NCBI RefSeq assembly: GCF_042680805.1
Contig: NZ_JBHUEM010000005.1
Location: forward strand, 62,001 to 126,000
Length of the DNA stretch: 64,000 nucleotides
Direction of reading: 5' to 3'
Source of the DNA: Bacillus_CJ salitolerans
GTDB lineage: Bacteria > Bacillota > Bacilli > Bacillales > SA4
This document shows, piece after piece, positions 40,681 through 50,295 of this stretch. The notes below the pieces were generated by a model that saw only the letters and a list, made by a program, of their open reading frames with translations, searched no databases and was not told the origin of the DNA. Numbering within the stretch: the stretch's first letter is position 1; each line of letters begins with the position of its first letter. Position numbers and translations under genes: made by a program.

Positions 40681-41496
40681 TTAGTCACCAAAACTAATGT
40701 TTGTATACATTTTTTTAACTGGTCTCTGTTCAGAGGGAGTATGATTTATATCCATTTTCTCAATTGGTTTCTGCTCAAATTGTGTATGTTCCTCATTGTC
40801 TTCAAAACTAATATTTGTATATTTATTTTCAACCGGTTTTAACTCTAAAATAGTTTGATCCTCACTTACTTCTAATTTTTCATTTAAGCAATACACAACA
40901 CTCACAATAGTATTGATAACTTTCTCCATTTTAAAGTTTATTTGATACTCATCAAACCGTAATACTGTCCAATCTAATGATTGTAAATAGTCATCTCTCT
41001 CCTTATCTTTATTCTTTCTATAAATGTGCCAATATCCATCTACCTCTATATTAATTTTCCGATTATCACTTGTAAAAATGGAAAAGTCATTTTTAAACCC
41101 TCTCTTAGGACAGGGAATTACTTGTGTAAAAAAAATTATCCCTATGGAATTTAACTCTAAACCTAAAATCTTTTCTAATTCCGAACCATATGTATGCTTG
41201 CACTCTATAAATTCCCATCCTATTCTTTCGTCAATAACTTCATAGTTTATAATCTCCTCTAGTTCCTGGAGTGAAAAAAACTTAAAGTCACTAGTTTCCT
41301 TTACCCTTATGCTTCCACTTGGGAATATTTCAAGAAATGCTTCTAATTGATTTGCACTAAATAGTGTAATTTCTACAGCTTCGTTTGAAAACGGAGTTCC
41401 TATCTCCAATATGTATGTTCTCACTTTCTTGTTTATTTCTGTTCTATCAAGAGTTTTAATATTATTTTCATAAACGCTTTTATTTATCACTCTCAT
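40681..41496 (-). CDS. DUF559/Vsr-like endonuclease-fold protein with C-terminal repeats
   Basis: Residues about 135-195 (NDFSIFTSDNRKINIEVDGY, WTVLRFDEYQINF) match the DUF559 restriction-endonuclease-like fold, with E-V-D-G and downstream D/R/H residues. The C-terminal 60 residues carry three degenerate repeats of KPVENKYTNISFED type. The first 130 residues are unassigned. GAGGCAGTGG precedes the ATG. Possibly a nuclease in defence or DNA processing; no cognate methylase is adjacent. Confidence 0.65.
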   Translation of the reverse strand: MRVINKSVYENNIKTLDRTEINKKVRTYILEIGTPFSNEAVEITLFSANQLEAFLEIFPSGSIRVKETSDFKFFSLQELEEIINYEVIDERIGWEFIECKHTYGSELEKILGLELNSIGIIFFTQVIPCPKRGFKNDFSIFTSDNRKINIEVDGYWHIYRKNKDKERDDYLQSLDWTVLRFDEYQINFKMEKVINTIVSVVYCLNEKLEVSEDQTILELKPVENKYTNISFEDNEEHTQFEQKPIEKMDINHTPSEQRPVKKMYTNISFGD

Positions 41497-41862
41497 CCAC
41501 TGCCTCTATATAAATATATAAATCTGACATCTATTTATTTAATAAGGAACAACATACTTTTAAAGATTTCGCATAATTTGTTGCTGTCATCATGTGCGAT
41601 GAAATTATTCATATGAACTACTAATTAGTCACAAAAACTCATATTTGTATTTTTATACTTAAGATCACAACAATTACAGACTAATCTAAATTTATTATTA
41701 AAAGTTTATTTTCCTGCGTGTTATTTAAGTGAAATATTATTACCACTATGAATGAAAAGAAAAACAGAATAAGAAAGAGTATGAGAATAAAATCCCAGAT
41801 TAGCCACTAAAGTCCTGTTTTTATTATACTTTAAGGGATGTTATTAATAAGTTTCTGTAACA
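41497..41862. other. Intergenic region with a decayed copy of the upstream gene's 3' repeat
   Basis: At about 41624-41660 the plus sequence TTAGTCACAAAAACTCATATT matches TTAGTCACCAAAACTAATGTT at the 3' end of the DUF559-like gene (40681 onward). On the minus strand it would encode NTNMSFCD followed by a stop, like YTNISFGD. This suggests a lost upstream paralog. Nothing else recognisable. Confidence 0.5.
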
Positions 41863-42915
41863 TTATTGTACTCCACACACTTTATTTTTTCCTGTGGTCT
41901 TCGCCTCGTACATATATTCATCTGCTTTTTTAACAACTTCTTGTAAACTCTCGACTTCTAAACTCGTGGAGATTCCAACTGAAATGGTAACAACCGTTTC
42001 ATGCTCTATTCGGGATCTTAATTCTTCGGCAATTCGTTTAATCGAACCTTTTTCTAGTTCCACTAACAATACAATTTCTTCTCCACCATATCGCCCAGCA
42101 ATCCCCTTCCCTTCAATAACTTCTTGGGCAATTCTAGCAACATGCTTTAATGCTTCATCCCCTGCTTCATGACCTTGTGTATCATTCAACTTTTTAAAAT
42201 TATCAATATCGCAAAAGATAATCCCAATTTCTCCTTCATTCCCTTTTACCTCGGTTTGTTTCGTAAAGAATCTTCGATTATATAAACCAGTTAAGGCATC
42301 AGTAATAGAGGAATAGGCAGCTGCTTCCATCACATCTACGACTCTTACAAAGAACAGGAGAAAGAAGGTCGCAAAAGTTAATAATAAGAAGGAACTGAAT
42401 AGAAATATAAATGCTAGATTAGATGGGACTAAGAAGGATAACGTTCCCGCTATACCTGTTAAAGTCATGAATAACACAGATACCGCATAAAGAGTTGGTG
42501 TTGCTGTTTCTTCTCGCTTTTGCCAAAACAAATAAGGGGGGAACCCTATCATTACTAGATAAGAGACTAGTTTCCCGAAAGTCGGTGATATGGCAAAAAT
42601 AAGCGTTATAAGGAGCAACACTCCGAATGGTATCAACTGTTTTCTATCATTCTGTCTATACAGATAATGAATACCCGTTAGGATCACTAAGAGTGATAGA
42701 ATGGATAATGCCATAACAGTCGATCTCATCGCAAGAGTAGAAGAATAAAATTCGATTGTAATGAATATAAAAGGAATGATAGACATTACGAGTATGGAAG
42801 ACAGAATAAGGTACACTTTCTTATAGGTACGGATGAATAAATTGACTCCCATACATATCATCAATAAGATCACAATGGCCACAAAGGAAATTGGAAAAAA
42901 GAATAACTGATTCAT
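41863..42915 (-). CDS. Membrane diguanylate cyclase (GGDEF domain)
   Basis: The 350-residue protein makes c-di-GMP from two GTP. Six to eight N-terminal membrane helices (1-190) are followed by a GGDEF domain: DALTGLYNRRFF (206-217), metal-binding CDIDNFKKLND (235-245) and signature GGEEI (277-281), with Ile in place of the usual Phe. The inhibitory RxxD I-site position reads EGKG, so product feedback is probably absent. GGTGAGAG precedes the ATG. It could supply the riboswitch upstream of aimR. Confidence 0.88.
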   Translation of the reverse strand: MNQLFFFPISFVAIVILLMICMGVNLFIRTYKKVYLILSSILVMSIIPFIFITIEFYSSTLAMRSTVMALSILSLLVILTGIHYLYRQNDRKQLIPFGVLLLITLIFAISPTFGKLVSYLVMIGFPPYLFWQKREETATPTLYAVSVLFMTLTGIAGTLSFLVPSNLAFIFLFSSFLLLTFATFFLLFFVRVVDVMEAAAYSSITDALTGLYNRRFFTKQTEVKGNEGEIGIIFCDIDNFKKLNDTQGHEAGDEALKHVARIAQEVIEGKGIAGRYGGEEIVLLVELEKGSIKRIAEELRSRIEHETVVTISVGISTSLEVESLQEVVKKADEYMYEAKTTGKNKVCGVQ

Positions 42916-42967
42916 CTATCTCTCACCTTCTTTATTAAAATCACATGAACAATAATTAATGTTAATC

Positions 42968-43246
42968 TTAGGCTCTTACTCCAATATTCAATAATCCTTC
43001 AGAAATCACACTCGCTAATGAAGGTGACTCTCTTTTAAATTTCTTCCACTTTACCTGTTTAGGTAACTCGCTATTAATTATTTGATGGATATCTGCAGGA
43101 ATACTATTATTAATTACTCTAAAATATGAGAAACAAATTTCTCCATCACCCGCTTGGAAGTTCTGTTCCGATATAAGGCTTTTCCCTAAAGGAAGTTCAA
43201 TTACTAATCGAATTGGCTCGTAAATCAAGACATATCTCGGACTCAT
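42968..43246 (-). CDS. Hypothetical protein
   Basis: A 92-residue protein with AAAGGAG before the ATG. Beta-rich N-terminus (VLIYEPIRLVIELPLGKSLI) and basic C-terminus. It lies upstream of the diguanylate cyclase gene by 52 nt. No family recognised. Confidence 0.58.
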   Translation of the reverse strand: MSPRYVLIYEPIRLVIELPLGKSLISEQNFQAGDGEICFSYFRVINNSIPADIHQIINSELPKQVKWKKFKRESPSLASVISEGLLNIGVRA

Positions 43247-43394
43247 TAATATAGCTCCTTTCTAAGTATATTTATTACTATGTTATATCCAATAGTTTAA
43301 AGATGGTTTTTAATTCCACTGTTGCAGTCTTCCAGTCAACTCTCTTGAGATTGCATAAACATTATTACAGTAAATATATCTTCAACATTTTCGG

Positions 43395-43679
43395 CTATTC
43401 GGATAGTGTATCTACCCAGTCTCCATCTTTTATTATTACTGCAAAAAAACAACCATCAGTGTCTTGAATGACATGCGTATACCGGATTTCTTTATTAGAA
43501 ATCACTTTAATTATTTTTAATTTGCCACTTTCTAGTTCATTATTAAGCTGGGCTAATTCACTTCTATCTGCCCACTGTTCCATACTAGAAAATTCATCAA
43601 TGATAAAATCATATTCCATAAAAGAGGGTAACGATAAATTTACTTTTTCAAGCCATAATGCTGTATGAATAGACTTCAT
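43395..43679 (-). CDS. Hypothetical protein
   Basis: A 94-residue acidic alpha/beta protein with AAAGGAGAG before the ATG (KIIKVISNKEIRYTHVIQDT). No family recognised. Confidence 0.58.
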   Translation of the reverse strand: MKSIHTALWLEKVNLSLPSFMEYDFIIDEFSSMEQWADRSELAQLNNELESGKLKIIKVISNKEIRYTHVIQDTDGCFFAVIIKDGDWVDTLSE

Positions 43680-43747
43680 TGTACATCTCTCCTTTCAATC
43701 TCCCACGATAAAATCCGATTAGAACTTTATTACTTCAATCTATTAAC

Positions 43748-43774
43748 AAATGCCCCAGCAATGCTGAGGCATTA
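43748..43774 (-). terminator. Terminator-like hairpin after the adhesin gene
   Basis: AATGCCTCAGC / GCTGGGGCATT with a 3-nt loop and TTGTTAAT on the minus strand. It marks the end of the SLH/adhesin unit. Confidence 0.6.
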
Positions 43775-43780
43775 AGCACG

Positions 43781-46700
43781 TTAATGTGTAACTCTCGATT
43801 CAAAATCATCATAAGAGCTCTTATCACCGTGGTAGAACATGATATCTCCATCACGTAAAGTAAATACATGACCTGTCGAACTCGTTACTTGATTCGGAAA
43901 CCCTTCTCGATCCCACTGATTCGTTAAAGGTGCATGGATATATTGAAGATGTGGGCTTGCTAGATTTCCGTTTCGAATGGTTTCGATATTGAAATTAACA
44001 ATGATATATCCATTCTTTAAAAAGATTGGAGACTTATCGGATAATCGATTCATCCGGCCGTATTCAGCTATGTTGGTTCCCATTGGCACCGCATATACAG
44101 AAGGTGGTATCGAATACTCACCGTACCATTGTTGAATAGATGCATTGGCTCTCTGCGTATTTACACTTGCACCAGCGGGTACTGATAAAGGACCGATATG
44201 TGTTTTTACCTCATAAGGTAGGATCATCCAATCATACTTTCCAACCCACGTTTTCTTTAGTGTTTTTTCTAAGTAGTCTTGAATGAAGTACGTTTTAGAA
44301 CTAGTGGAGATACCGGAATAATGATCGAATATATAATCCGCTGTATTCACAATCTGAGCATGTGGCACATTTCTTAAACGGTCTCCTAAGATGACATATC
44401 TTCTTTCGGTATCTTCTGGACTTCCAATTTTAATAAACTTCTTATCATTCTTATGATAGTAAAGGTCAATTTGTTGCCTTCCTGTACCATCCTTATTAAC
44501 GAAATAGAAAGTTGGTGTAATACGTATACCATCGTTCTCGGAAAACATATTCCCCTTTGTTTTTAAATCAAACTTAAAGTGATACCCTGTTTTTACAGAA
44601 ACATTTGGATAGCTTGGGTGACTACCAGGTAAAATAGGTAACGTGTAAGGAAGTGCATTCCCACGTAAATTCCCATCAATGTCCTTTCGTTCAACCCAAT
44701 AATGATTCCCTTTATGAGATGGGCTTCTTGGTGTTGCTCGGAACACATTCTCCCAATTGTAATCTGCAATATCAGTCACACGGAAATCAAAGACGCGGCC
44801 TATGACATCAAGAGGAATCGTTTTAGTTGCGACATGGTTGGATACGATCGTATTTGCATTTGTTTCTGTCGTAAATCCACTCGAAGGACTATTTTCAGCA
44901 AACACTCTAAAATATCCATCATAGGATCCTTCGTTTACCCAAACAGGTAAGAAAAATTCCTTTGATGTTTGAGCGACTGGAACCTCTATCCACGAATTAG
45001 CTCGGTGGAACGTTCCTCTCACTCCCCCACTTGATTCATATACATCAAACGGGAATAACACTTGCTTTCGTTCGATGTACTTAGCATAGTCTCTATTACC
45101 ATAACCAGGTATGCTTCGGTGCTGCCCACTCGTCGGCATACTAATCGTAAATGGACGATCTAAGATAACAGCTCGCCTTGAGTAATCCGGTGTTGTTCTC
45201 TGATTATGCGTTGAATCGTCGGATACATTCGTATAGCTTACCGTTGGGGTATGAACCGTAACTGTATTTATCCCCGATATTGGGAAGGACTTAGGCGAAC
45301 CTCCCTTAATTCCTTTAATTAAGTTATAGTTAACCGTTCCATTACTAGGTGTATTCGCAGCATTCTGCTTTGAACTACTGATCATGAGTCCCGACTGATA
45401 GAGAACATTTGAACCTATTGTAGTAGGAGCGGGTATTGAAGTTGGATTCGGTCCATTTTCTACTACTCTTGCATCACTCATAATCGTAGAACCTTTGAAA
45501 ATCACTTTATCGTTCTTTACTTCATTTTGTCCGACAGCTCCCTCCGCATCACCTTGCCAATCTTCACTAGGAACAGATGGTTGAGAAGTCCCTCCATCGA
45601 TTGTTTCGCTCCCTAAGTCAATATTGTCACAATCCGAAGGAAATACGTGTTGATTAACATCATCACTATTTACTGCGTCGACCGTAGGTGCTGTATAGCC
45701 ATTTGGTGATAACGTAACACTTCCACCTGGTAACGCATAATTATTTAAGACAGCATTCTGCAAACCATAGACTTCTAGATTATTAATTTGCCAGTATGAA
45801 TATGGTCTCTCTACTGTATAAGTTTGTTCTACTACTTCCGTTGAATTCTTAGGTGTTTCGGTTGTTGTTGGTTCAGTAGCGGGTGGTACAGGTGGCGTCG
45901 TCTTAACTTCTTTCCATGTTAGGTTATACGTTTTTTTCACTTTTACCGTATACGTAACTGTACCCGTCATTTGTGCAAAATCGTGTTTGTATAGATAATC
46001 TTTCGTAAGTGCATTCGCATATAAGCTTTCACTCGTAGGAATCCCTTGTGAAACATCGAATCGTTCGCTACCTCTTGAATCTGCTCTGATTGACCCTGTT
46101 GCCGAAGGTAGTAACATAGTGCCTGTTATACTTGTTCCAGCTGAAGGACTTGAAATAACAGGTGAACATGCCCCTCCAGATCCTCCCCCTGGTGGTGGTG
46201 TTGAACCCCCACTTCCAATGGTGAAGGTTGCAGTTTTCTCAGTAGCTGGTCGTTCTACACCATCCCAAGCTAAAACTTTTACTGTATACGTACCATCTTG
46301 GCTATAAGTTTTGGATGCAGAAATTGAATGTTTCGTGCTTGTGGAACTACCGTTATATGGTCGTCCATTATCTGCACCACTTGATGATGTTCCTGAAACT
46401 GTATCTGTTGAACCATCAGGCTTCGTAATTTTAATTTCATATCGAATATTTTGAGTCGGTATAGAGTATTCTTCGGCTTCTGCTTGGATGTTTACAGGAG
46501 ATCCCGCTGTTACTGTGGCTGGAACGGTTACTGAATTGATAAAAGGGAATTCTGAGACAGTTGCATGAACAATACCAATATAATGTGAAATCTCTCCGTT
46601 GGGTTTATATACAGGGTCCTCCCTTATAAATTTAATTGCTGATCCACTTAGCTTTGCTATATCACCAAGATAAGTCATTGGGATTCTTTTGTTGTCACAT

Positions 46701-47182
46701 CCTCCATATGTTGGACGGTCATCCTCACAACTAATTGTAGGTTTTGTAATGTTCCCTATAACATGAGGTTCACTCCCATTAAAAACGTATGTCCATGCTT
46801 GAATTGTTGAAGAATTACTATCAACTATGGAATAACCTGCAACTGAAACAACTTGTCCTGTTAGATGCATAGTTTCGCCAATCACTGTCTCAGGTGCATA
46901 TGGACCAATTTGAAGAGGAGTCTTCCAACTCGAAGCTCCTCCTAGGTATTCACTGACTTTAATATGGTTATTTCTCATATAATAATATCCAGCACTGTCC
47001 CCAGGTAGATAGTCTGTATATAAAAATGAACCAAATACCCCGGTACGCTCTTTGTCACTAGCGACTGCTCCTTCAAAAACCCTCACACCTATATATGCTT
47101 GAGTGTGTGAAGGTTTAAATAAGGGAACAATTAATATAATCATTAAAACAAAAAATATTAGTTTTTTCTTATAAATTTTCAC
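43781..47182 (-). CDS. Large secreted surface protein (adhesin-like)
   Basis: The 1133-residue protein starts at GTG (AAGGTGATT upstream). A signal peptide (MKIYKKKLIFFVLMIILIVP) is followed by an N-terminal domain, a PKD/Ig-like domain (about 215-330, ending VKVLAWDGVERPATEKTATF), a Pro/Gly linker (STPPPGGGSGG) and a long Ser/Thr-rich beta region. No LPXTG or SLH motif is present, so attachment may rely on the adjacent SLH protein or the pilus. Its last gene position after the pilus genes suggests a contact or mating-aggregation role (inference). Confidence 0.75.
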   Translation of the reverse strand: MKIYKKKLIFFVLMIILIVPLFKPSHTQAYIGVRVFEGAVASDKERTGVFGSFLYTDYLPGDSAGYYYMRNNHIKVSEYLGGASSWKTPLQIGPYAPETVIGETMHLTGQVVSVAGYSIVDSNSSTIQAWTYVFNGSEPHVIGNITKPTISCEDDRPTYGGCDNKRIPMTYLGDIAKLSGSAIKFIREDPVYKPNGEISHYIGIVHATVSEFPFINSVTVPATVTAGSPVNIQAEAEEYSIPTQNIRYEIKITKPDGSTDTVSGTSSSGADNGRPYNGSSTSTKHSISASKTYSQDGTYTVKVLAWDGVERPATEKTATFTIGSGGSTPPPGGGSGGACSPVISSPSAGTSITGTMLLPSATGSIRADSRGSERFDVSQGIPTSESLYANALTKDYLYKHDFAQMTGTVTYTVKVKKTYNLTWKEVKTTPPVPPATEPTTTETPKNSTEVVEQTYTVERPYSYWQINNLEVYGLQNAVLNNYALPGGSVTLSPNGYTAPTVDAVNSDDVNQHVFPSDCDNIDLGSETIDGGTSQPSVPSEDWQGDAEGAVGQNEVKNDKVIFKGSTIMSDARVVENGPNPTSIPAPTTIGSNVLYQSGLMISSSKQNAANTPSNGTVNYNLIKGIKGGSPKSFPISGINTVTVHTPTVSYTNVSDDSTHNQRTTPDYSRRAVILDRPFTISMPTSGQHRSIPGYGNRDYAKYIERKQVLFPFDVYESSGGVRGTFHRANSWIEVPVAQTSKEFFLPVWVNEGSYDGYFRVFAENSPSSGFTTETNANTIVSNHVATKTIPLDVIGRVFDFRVTDIADYNWENVFRATPRSPSHKGNHYWVERKDIDGNLRGNALPYTLPILPGSHPSYPNVSVKTGYHFKFDLKTKGNMFSENDGIRITPTFYFVNKDGTGRQQIDLYYHKNDKKFIKIGSPEDTERRYVILGDRLRNVPHAQIVNTADYIFDHYSGISTSSKTYFIQDYLEKTLKKTWVGKYDWMILPYEVKTHIGPLSVPAGASVNTQRANASIQQWYGEYSIPPSVYAVPMGTNIAEYGRMNRLSDKSPIFLKNGYIIVNFNIETIRNGNLASPHLQYIHAPLTNQWDREGFPNQVTSSTGHVFTLRDGDIMFYHGDKSSYDDFESRVTH

Positions 47183-47188
47183 TCATAA

Positions 47189-48658
47189 TCACCTTATGAT
47201 TTGATTTGAAACTTCAATTCTAAAAAATTCATTAATACTACGAGTGTACAGTCCTAACTTATTACTAACCTCAAGAACTGGCACATACATTGTTCCATTC
47301 TGAATTTCAGGAGATACGGAAAGTTGAATCGTGTTTCCATCCAGAGTTGCTTGTTTATCTCCGTTTGTTAGTGATAAGGTATGTCCATTCACTTCAATAA
47401 CTAACCTTGAAGCTTCTAATTCAACATTTCCAAAGTTCTTATACAAAGAATAACCATCTATCATATCTATTTGATTTACTTTATAAGATTTAGTAGCAAA
47501 TTCATCTGTTGTAATATTAGCCTTAGTATAGATAGGAAAATGCTTTGATTTTAATTGAATATCAATTAATACACCGTCTTCACTATTAGGTCTTGTTGGA
47601 AGAATGTTGTTTACAAAGTTTTGATAATCAAATGTTAGATAGTAATACTTATCAGGGAATAATTTTAATTGCCTTATAGGAGTTGTTCCATAATTGGTTT
47701 TTAACCATTGTGTTTCAGGATGATCTGCAAATGTATCTTCCCCTATTACAAAAACATCATAATAAGGATACTTATCATCCATGAACTGACCCATTTCGGA
47801 TAGAGAACCTTGATTATGCTGTTTTAAATATTCTTCTGGTGTAGTTTCTGTGTTTGGACGTGAGAGTAAATAGTTATATAATCTCTCGACCATATCAATT
47901 TTTACAATTTCATCTATTCCCTTTTCTTCATCAATCTTTCTATACAGGATTTTATAATCACCATATGTTTCACGTAATTGTTCTAAAGACATTTTTTTGT
48001 AATCAGTCGTTGGAATTACATCCACCTGTTCATTTGTTAAGGCACGATAGATAAATGCTGATAATTGAGCTCTTGAATTGGGGTTATTTGGTTTAAATGT
48101 ATTATCTTCATAGCCTGTTGTTACCCCACTATGTCGTAAAATACTTGTGAAGGAGTAAGCCCAATCACTTTTTGGTATATCTTTAAAATCCTTATTTGAA
48201 TATCCTTGTAAATTAAAAGCATTGACAATTACCTTTGCCATTTGTGCTCTTGTTAATGGATCATCTGCTCCAAATGTTCCATCATCTTTCCCACTGAAAA
48301 TATTTGCTTTTACAGCAGTCTGAATGTAATCAAAATCAGGATGTGTTGACTTTAAATCATCAAATTTACGAACCTCTCCAACGTTTGTATCTAGCTTTAA
48401 TGCTTTAACTAGCATCCTTGCAGTCTTACCACGAGTTGCTACTTCATTTGGCATGAAGTTATTCCCCTCTAACGCCTCTACAATTCCGTTGTCCTTCAAG
48501 TACTGAATCTCTTTAAATGCCCAATACGACTCTGGAATATCACTAAATGACAGTACTTGTTCTTGCTGTTGTGCAAAAGCATTTTCGCTTAATACATTCG
48601 TGTAAGTTGCACTTAATAATCCTAGACTTAATGTGATTGCTGTTAATTGTTTTTTCAT
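47189..48658 (-). CDS. SLH-domain surface protein with copper-amine-oxidase-like C-terminus
   Basis: From ATG 48658 (AGGAGTGG upstream) 489 residues. A signal peptide (MKKQLTAITLSLGLLSATYT) precedes three SLH repeats (about 35-210; FSDIPESYWAFKEIQYLKDN, FDDLKSTHPDFDYIQTAVKA, FKDIPKSDWAYSFTSILRHS), which bind pyruvylated cell-wall polysaccharide. The C-terminus (LDGNTIQLSVSPEIQNGTMY, VPVLEVSNKLG) is the copper-amine-oxidase N-domain-like repeat common in such proteins. It has its own promoter with tandem operators and is followed by the adhesin gene after 6 nt. Confidence 0.88.
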   Translation of the reverse strand: MKKQLTAITLSLGLLSATYTNVLSENAFAQQQEQVLSFSDIPESYWAFKEIQYLKDNGIVEALEGNNFMPNEVATRGKTARMLVKALKLDTNVGEVRKFDDLKSTHPDFDYIQTAVKANIFSGKDDGTFGADDPLTRAQMAKVIVNAFNLQGYSNKDFKDIPKSDWAYSFTSILRHSGVTTGYEDNTFKPNNPNSRAQLSAFIYRALTNEQVDVIPTTDYKKMSLEQLRETYGDYKILYRKIDEEKGIDEIVKIDMVERLYNYLLSRPNTETTPEEYLKQHNQGSLSEMGQFMDDKYPYYDVFVIGEDTFADHPETQWLKTNYGTTPIRQLKLFPDKYYYLTFDYQNFVNNILPTRPNSEDGVLIDIQLKSKHFPIYTKANITTDEFATKSYKVNQIDMIDGYSLYKNFGNVELEASRLVIEVNGHTLSLTNGDKQATLDGNTIQLSVSPEIQNGTMYVPVLEVSNKLGLYTRSINEFFRIEVSNQIIR

Positions 48659-48682
48659 ACCGTCCACTCCTATTCGTTTTTA

Positions 48683-48736
48683 TCTAATTAGATATACGTC
48701 TAATTAGATTATACTATATACAGCGCGGTTTGTAAA
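48683..48736 (-). promoter_or_regulatory. Promoter with tandem TCTAATTAGA operators
   Basis: Minus strand TTTACA (48736-48731), 17-nt spacer and TATAAT (48713-48708). Two identical 10-bp palindromes TCTAATTAGA lie at 48699-48708 and 48683-48692, 16 bp apart, from the -10 edge into the transcribed region. This is the classic place for a repressor. Confidence 0.72.
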
Positions 48737-48765
48737 TGTTTTCCATCATATAAATACAGCTTTTT

Positions 48766-49743
48766 TTAGTCGCATTTTAATGGAAAATAACCTTTTGATG
48801 CAGCTTCTTTTCGGCTATATAAGATCTCTTCGACAGGGTGAGATAGACCGCAATCTTCTCGGTAGTAATATTTCACACCACCGATGGTTGTTCCAATAAT
48901 GACAGGCTTTTTCGCGATACGACTTCCACCTAATGCAAAGTTATTGAATTCATATCCTCCACCAAGCGGGTACCCTTGAATAAATGAAATAATGCCAATA
49001 TCATCAATCGTATTCTCCCAATCTTCTTGACTTAAGACCGGAAGTGTAAATGTGTAGGTAATCCCATATCTTTTCGCGTAGGTGTTATGTCTATTAATGT
49101 AGTATTCTAGTTGCTCTTGAATCTTAGAAAGAATCACCTGTCGTCTTTCTCGTTCAAACTCGGCTGGATTCTGTAATAGAGAAATAGAAGGAAGTTCTAC
49201 CGCTACTTCACTTCTCATCCCTTCTCGCCATTTTTGAGTAGATGCTTCATAGGCAACTACCCACTCATCTAAAGTAAAGGAGATGATATTGCCTTGTCCG
49301 TCAGTATATTCAAATGGTATTTTCGGTCTTGGTAGATGCTTCGTTTCAATCATTCCGTTACTATTGGTGTAATCATCAAATGCATAAATAAAAAATCCGT
49401 CATAATCAACAATGGAGATAACGGGAATATAGGTTTGTAAGACCCCCTGGGCAACCGGATTCTGGTCAATTCCGAAATTCATATAAAGGGAATGAAAAAA
49501 GGTTTTAAGGGCTTCATCATTATTCGTCTTTGCAAACTTTTGGGAAAAATAATAGCTCTCTCCCTCTTGCTCGACATTCTGAAGTAGAGAAAATGAAGCA
49601 TCCTGTACAGCTGCTGTTAATGCCATTTTATATTGAGTGGTTAATTGCTGAGCTTTAGCCACTCTTGATTCCTTTAAGTTTAAACCAAAAATAACAGGAG
49701 ATAACATCATGACGAACACAATCGAGAGGTTAATGATCTTCAT
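48766..49743 (-). CDS. Tad-type minor pilin-like protein (TadE/TadG-like)
   Basis: The 325-residue protein has one N-terminal membrane helix followed by TTQYKMALTAAVQDASFSLL, a region like the N-terminus of TadE/TadG pseudopilins, and a large outer domain with two cysteines near the C-terminus. GGAGGAAT precedes the ATG and overlaps the end of the preceding gene. Assembly into a pilus is inferred from context. Confidence 0.65.
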   Translation of the reverse strand: MKIINLSIVFVMMLSPVIFGLNLKESRVAKAQQLTTQYKMALTAAVQDASFSLLQNVEQEGESYYFSQKFAKTNNDEALKTFFHSLYMNFGIDQNPVAQGVLQTYIPVISIVDYDGFFIYAFDDYTNSNGMIETKHLPRPKIPFEYTDGQGNIISFTLDEWVVAYEASTQKWREGMRSEVAVELPSISLLQNPAEFERERRQVILSKIQEQLEYYINRHNTYAKRYGITYTFTLPVLSQEDWENTIDDIGIISFIQGYPLGGGYEFNNFALGGSRIAKKPVIIGTTIGGVKYYYREDCGLSHPVEEILYSRKEAASKGYFPLKCD

Positions 49744-50281
49744 TATGTATCATTCCTCCATATGGTATATAAATAACGGTAGGATCTCCAGTCATTCCAA
49801 AGGTTAGGAAGTCTTTAACAACGGTGGCATTTGTACGATTTTTGTTTTTTATCACGACTTTAAAAAAATCTCCAACATGCATTTTATAGAGTCGGCTTGG
49901 GTCATCATCTGGAAGCGTGTTGTTCGGAAACAGGACTTCTAGTATTTGCTTTGTATAGTATTCTTCGTAGTCTACATTATACGTTCCTTGAAACGTTAAG
50001 GGATTGGTCGGGTCCGTATAAACGGGGTTGTACACTTTTGATTGATGGAGTAGTTGAACATCGTAAACATATGTACCATGATTGATTTCATCCACAAACT
50101 CATTGTACATTTGAGGACTCACATATCCTTTGTTTCTCACTGAATCTACAAATGTCGTAACTGCAGGATAGGAGATTTTCTCTGATAATTCGTCTTGGTT
50201 TAAGTAGGAGAATAAAGAGGGAACAATGTAAAGTAATAAAACGGCTATAATAAATGCAAACATCTTTTGTAATGTATTCAA
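49730..50281 (-). CDS. Pilus-associated single-span protein
   Basis: A 183-residue protein from TTG (AAAGGGGG upstream) with an N-terminal helix (MFAFIIAVLLLYIVPSLFSY) and an extracytoplasmic part. It overlaps the next gene by 14 nt. It resembles a minor pseudopilin in layout; no confident family. Confidence 0.6.
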   Translation of the reverse strand: MNTLQKMFAFIIAVLLLYIVPSLFSYLNQDELSEKISYPAVTTFVDSVRNKGYVSPQMYNEFVDEINHGTYVYDVQLLHQSKVYNPVYTDPTNPLTFQGTYNVDYEEYYTKQILEVLFPNNTLPDDDPSRLYKMHVGDFFKVVIKNKNRTNATVVKDFLTFGMTGDPTVIYIPYGGMIHNEDH

Positions 50282-50295
50282 AACGATTTCCCCCT

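Noticed and set aside
41863..42915. Degenerate, inactive GGDEF protein
   Set aside because: Only the last signature residue differs (Ile for Phe); metal and nucleotide-binding residues are kept, so activity is plausible.
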